From: Bryobacterales bacterium
GTDB lineage: Bacteria > Acidobacteriota > Terriglobia > Bryobacterales > Bryobacteraceae
NCBI GenBank assembly: GCA_016789785.1
Contig: JAEUQE010000070.1
Location: 8,842-36,895, forward strand
Length of the DNA stretch: 28,054 nucleotides
Direction: 5' to 3'
Shown here piece after piece: positions 25,282 through 28,054 of this stretch; the first letter of the stretch is position 1, and each line of letters starts with the position of its first letter. The position numbers and the translations under genes are program-made. Under the pieces are notes generated by a model that saw nothing but the letters and a program-made list of their open reading frames with translations, did no database searches and had not been told where the DNA came from.

Positions 25282-26646
25282 ATGAGCACTCAACCGGCAT
25301 CACCGAAGCCCTCGGTCCGCTCCATGGCGTGCCCCAACTGTGGGGGAACAGTGGAAGTGCGCGGACTGGGCCGTACTTTGTCGGTGGTCTGCATCCAGTG
25401 CCTGAGCATTCTCGACGCAACCACGCCGAGTTTGCAGATCCTGCAGAAGTTTCAGGCCCGGGAGCGCATCCGGCCGCTCATTCCGCTGGGCGTCCGCGGC
25501 AAGATGCGCGGCGATCCGTACGAGGTGATCGGGTTCCAGGTCCGCACCATGAATGTGGAAGGCGTGGACTACTCGTGGGCAGAGTATGTACTGTTCAACC
25601 CTTATAAGGGATTCCGTTACCTGAGCGAGTACAACGGACACTGGAACGACATTACCATCGTGCATTCGAAGCCTGTGCCGGGATCGGAAGGTACACGTCC
25701 CACGGCCTCCCTGCTCGGCGAAAAGTTCAAGCATTTTCAGAACTACCGCGCCACCACCACGTATGTGATGGGGGAGTTCCCGTGGAAGGTGCGCGTGGGA
25801 GAGCAGGCCATCTGTGATGACTATGTGCACCCGCCGCGCATTCTCTCCTGCGAGCGGCAGGACAGCGAGGTCAACTGGAGCGTTGGCGAGTATACACCGA
25901 AGTCTGTGATCGAACAGAGCTTTCAGTTGAAAGAGAAACTGCCCGAGCCGCTGGGCGTGTTTGCCAATCAACCATCGCCGCATCAAGGCGAGGTGGGACG
26001 CGCGTGGCTGCGATTCGGATTCTGGGTGTTCATGCTGATGTTCGTGCAGGTGTTTTTCGGATTCCTGCATTCGAACAAGACGGTGTTCTCTCACAACTAC
26101 TCCTTCAGTCCCGCGGTGACCGGCGAGCACTCCTTCGTCACCGACGTATTCGAACTGAAGGGACGTACTTCCAGCGTGAAGGTGGATCTGCGCACCGACC
26201 TCGATAACGACTGGGCGTACTTCAACATGGCGTTGATCAACGCCGACAATGGAGAAGCCTTCGCTTTCGGGCGGCAGGTGAGTTACTACCACGGGCGCGA
26301 CAGCGACGGGAGTTGGACCGAAGGCAAGGCGCAGGACTCGGTGGTATTGAGCGCCATCCCGGCAGGCCGTTACTATCTGCGGGTGGAACCGGAGATGGAC
26401 ACATCGTCGCAGGCAAGGGTGTCGGGCGTGCTGCCGAATGTCACACTGGCGCGTGGCGTAAACTACCGTGTGGACGTGACGCGCGATGTGACCACGTGGG
26501 GGTTCTTCTGGATCGGCTTGGTATTGTTGCTTATTCCGCCGATCTACACGACGCTGCGCAGCGGCAGCTTCGAAGTGAAGCGCTGGTCGGAAAGCGACTA
26601 CGGGTCGGCGACGGATACGAGTTCCAGCAGCGGGGATGATGACTGA
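25282..26646 (+). CDS. Zinc-ribbon DUF4178-like membrane protein with extracytoplasmic domain
   Basis: 454 residues from ATG 25282, two nt after the previous stop; an upstream ATG at 25135 would overlap that gene out of frame and is rejected. A zinc ribbon (Cys17, Cys20, Cys37, Cys40) and a DUF4178-like domain with DYSWAEYVLFNPYKGFRYL and NYRATTTYVMGEFPWKV (about 85-200) form the cytoplasmic part. One hydrophobic helix (about 242-262), an extracytoplasmic beta-rich domain of about 145 residues (SSVKVDLRTDLDNDWAYF, IPAGRYYLRVEPE), and a second helix (about 407-426) follow, then an acidic Ser-rich tail. It is thus a two-pass protein that could link the cytoplasmic module to the periplasm. Overlaps the next gene by one nt (TGATG). 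Confidence 0.78.
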   Translation: MSTQPASPKPSVRSMACPNCGGTVEVRGLGRTLSVVCIQCLSILDATTPSLQILQKFQARERIRPLIPLGVRGKMRGDPYEVIGFQVRTMNVEGVDYSWAEYVLFNPYKGFRYLSEYNGHWNDITIVHSKPVPGSEGTRPTASLLGEKFKHFQNYRATTTYVMGEFPWKVRVGEQAICDDYVHPPRILSCERQDSEVNWSVGEYTPKSVIEQSFQLKEKLPEPLGVFANQPSPHQGEVGRAWLRFGFWVFMLMFVQVFFGFLHSNKTVFSHNYSFSPAVTGEHSFVTDVFELKGRTSSVKVDLRTDLDNDWAYFNMALINADNGEAFAFGRQVSYYHGRDSDGSWTEGKAQDSVVLSAIPAGRYYLRVEPEMDTSSQARVSGVLPNVTLARGVNYRVDVTRDVTTWGFFWIGLVLLLIPPIYTTLRSGSFEVKRWSESDYGSATDTSSSSGDDD

Positions 26647-26840
26647 TGAACATACGATCGTTGTTTTCGATATACGGTTTGCTGATCGCCGGGTGGGTGG
26701 GCTACTCGCAGTGGCGCGGATGGAGTTTCGACCGTGCCGATGAAGTGAAGAACGTTCCGCGATCGATTCGCGACAACCCCGGCGCATGGCGCTCGCACTA
26801 CGGCGGAAGCGGTATTGGCCGCTACATTGGAGGCAAATAG
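26646..26840 (+). CDS. Small single-pass membrane protein
   Basis: 64 residues, start ATG overlapping the previous stop (TGATG), so clearly part of the operon. An N-terminal hydrophobic helix (about residues 5-20) is followed by a hydrophilic part with DEVKNVPRSIRDNPGAWRS and a Gly-rich end. The RSIRDNPGAWRSHY stretch looks like a conserved motif. I do not recognise a named family. A role as a membrane adaptor of the SPFH/DUF350 system is inferred from position only. Confidence 0.8.
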   Translation: MNIRSLFSIYGLLIAGWVGYSQWRGWSFDRADEVKNVPRSIRDNPGAWRSHYGGSGIGRYIGGK

Positions 26841-26843
26841 AAC

Positions 26844-27056
26844 ATGGCGGACTTCCATCCTGGTTTCATCCTCAACGCGCTGCTTTACGCCGTGTTGGGA
26901 ATCGTGGTCTTTGTTTTGGCTTTCGCCATCATGGACAAACTCACTCCCTACGCATTATGGAAGGAGATTGTGGAGGAGAAGAACGTGGCGCTGGCGATTC
27001 TGGTGGGAGCCATGTCCATTGGCATGTGTATCATCATTGCTTCCGCAGTCCACTAA
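26844..27056 (+). CDS. DUF350-like protein, half length
   Basis: 70 residues with two hydrophobic helices (about 8-28 and 47-66) joined by a short amphipathic loop (DKLTPYALWKEIVEEKN). The DKLTPxxLWKEI..EKN.A.AIL.GA..IG pattern is that of DUF350 (YjfL-type) proteins. The usual family size is about 130 residues with four helices as a duplicated unit; here only one unit is present, so it may work as a dimer. The role is unknown, but DUF350 genes often stand next to ATP-grasp glutathionylspermidine-synthase-like or aminopropyltransferase genes. GGAGG lies ten nt before the ATG. Confidence 0.82.
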   Translation: MADFHPGFILNALLYAVLGIVVFVLAFAIMDKLTPYALWKEIVEEKNVALAILVGAMSIGMCIIIASAVH

Positions 27057-27059
27057 GCA

Positions 27060-28054
27060 TTGGCTACTCTACTCCTCCTTTCCGTTCTCGTCATCGCGGC
27101 GTGCGGGCTCATCTATGAGTTGCTGGCCGGCACGCTGGCAAGCTATCTGCTTGGCGATAGCGTGCTGCAGTTCTCCACCGTGATCGGCAGCTATCTCTTT
27201 GCGATGGGCATCGGCAGCTATCTGTCGAAGTTCGTGGGCAAGGGGCTGGTGTCGAAGTTCGTTCAGATTGAGCTCATGGTCGGGCTCATCGGCGGTTTCT
27301 CGTCCACAATCCTGTTTCTTGCGTTCGCGTACACGCAGGGTTTCCGGGTGCTGCTCTACGGGCTGGTGTTATTGATCGGCACACTGGTGGGCCTCGAGAT
27401 CCCGTTGATGATGCGCATCCTCAAGGATCGCTTCGAGTTTCGCGACCTGGTGGCGCAGGTGCTGACATTCGATTATCTGGGTGCGCTCGGTGCGTCGCTG
27501 ATCTTTCCGCTATGGCTGGTTCCGAAACTGGGTCTGGTGCGGGGCGCGATTTTCTTCGGCATCCTCAATGTCGCGGTGGCGCTGTGGACGACGTATCTCT
27601 TCCGCGAGCGCATCGGCGGGCTGATGCGGTTGCGCGCGCTGTGTGTCGCGGCAATCGCGGCTCTCGCGATCGGCATGGCCTACGGCAACCAGATTCTCGA
27701 TCTTGCCGATAGCAACCTGTATGCGGACGAAGTGATCATGGCGCGCAACACGCGATATCAGCGCATTGTGTTGACAAAGTGGCGCGACGACATCCGGTTG
27801 TTCCTCAATGCGCACCTGCAGTTCAGTTCGCGCGATGAGCATCGCTATCATGAGGCGCTGGTGCATCCCGGCATGTCCGCCGTAGCCGGTCCACGCCAAG
27901 TGCTTGTGTTGGGCGGCGGCGATGGGCTTGCCGTGCGTGAACTACTGAAGTATCCGGGCGTGGAACGAATCACGCTGGTGGATCTCGATCCGGAGATGAC
28001 GCAGATCTTCGCCACGCATCCGCTGCTGAAGTCGCTGAACCAGGGGTCGCTCAC
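27060..28054 (+). CDS. Membrane-fused spermidine synthase-like aminopropyltransferase (partial, runs off right edge)
   Basis: 331 codons are visible from TTG 27060, three nt after the DUF350 stop; no ATG or GTG start fits better. About seven hydrophobic helices (residues 1-220; for example LLLLSVLVIAACGLIYELL and FRVLLYGLVLLIGTLVGLEI) precede a spermidine synthase domain. This has RYQRIVLT, LQFSSRDEHRYHEALVHP and the SAM-type loop GGGDG at 285-289, followed by LVDLDPEM with Asp308. These are the residues that bind decarboxylated SAM and the amine in SpeE. The fused form is known as a membrane polyamine aminopropyltransferase. With speD in the same operon it should aminopropylate a polyamine or another amine at the membrane. 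The C-terminus, including the rest of the catalytic pocket, is beyond the window. Confidence 0.92.
   Translation, partial: MATLLLLSVLVIAACGLIYELLAGTLASYLLGDSVLQFSTVIGSYLFAMGIGSYLSKFVGKGLVSKFVQIELMVGLIGGFSSTILFLAFAYTQGFRVLLYGLVLLIGTLVGLEIPLMMRILKDRFEFRDLVAQVLTFDYLGALGASLIFPLWLVPKLGLVRGAIFFGILNVAVALWTTYLFRERIGGLMRLRALCVAAIAALAIGMAYGNQILDLADSNLYADEVIMARNTRYQRIVLTKWRDDIRLFLNAHLQFSSRDEHRYHEALVHPGMSAVAGPRQVLVLGGGDGLAVRELLKYPGVERITLVDLDPEMTQIFATHPLLKSLNQGSL

Noticed and set aside
25300..26787. 495-codon minus-strand frame
   Set aside because: Antisense to the membrane DUF4178-like gene, whose zinc-ribbon Cys and helices are clear in the plus frame.

Overview
The window looks like chromosomal DNA of an acidobacterium of the Solibacter/Bryobacterales type. 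The strongest clue is the very long secreted repeat protein at 2685-6491, whose C-terminus matches the domain known from Solibacter (TIGR03437). A CarboxypepD_reg/TonB-type 'Oar-like' outer-membrane protein (12647-15931), many GTG/TTG starts and high GC fit the same group. Genes are dense, with no IS element, phage gene or CRISPR array. One tRNA (tRNA-Asp-GTC) is present.

Layout. Positions 2-568 hold the 3' end of a ThyX-family gene, tail-to-tail with a membrane hybrid histidine kinase (558-2342, -). A 342-nt gap with a sigma54-like site precedes the giant repeat protein, which ends in a good intrinsic terminator. Then come tRNA-Asp, a DUF3467 protein, and a coupled pair: an SMP-30/gluconolactonase-like enzyme and an exported PQQ-type beta-propeller. 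On the minus strand, rpiB, glyA and a GT4 glycosyltransferase form a tight operon (12404 to 9480). Divergent from it is the Oar-like receptor, with its own sigma70-like promoter. A SAM methyltransferase and thiD follow on the plus strand. The minus-strand run 21706 to 17636 encodes a GH36-like glycosidase, a PPOX-fold flavoprotein and an ArnT-like membrane glycosyltransferase. Upstream of it lies a gap with strong hairpins and a possible gene remnant, then a Tat-exported LD-carboxypeptidase (S66).

The most interesting region is the plus-strand operon from 23177 to the right edge. It encodes an SPFH-domain protein with a C-terminal zinc ribbon (YdjI-like), a class-1B S-adenosylmethionine decarboxylase (SpeD), two zinc-ribbon proteins resembling DUF4178 (one soluble, one anchored by two membrane segments around an extracytoplasmic beta-rich domain), a 64-residue single-pass protein, a half-length DUF350-like protein, and a spermidine synthase-like aminopropyltransferase fused to about seven N-terminal membrane helices, cut by the window edge. 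Spacing is 24 nt or less throughout. Decarboxylated SAM made by SpeD could be used by the membrane-bound aminopropyltransferase beside an SPFH scaffold. This suggests a membrane-localised polyamine or aminopropylation module, probably for envelope stress. An ECF-sigma-like promoter (GGAAC-N17-CGTA) sits just upstream. No PspA gene is visible inside the window.
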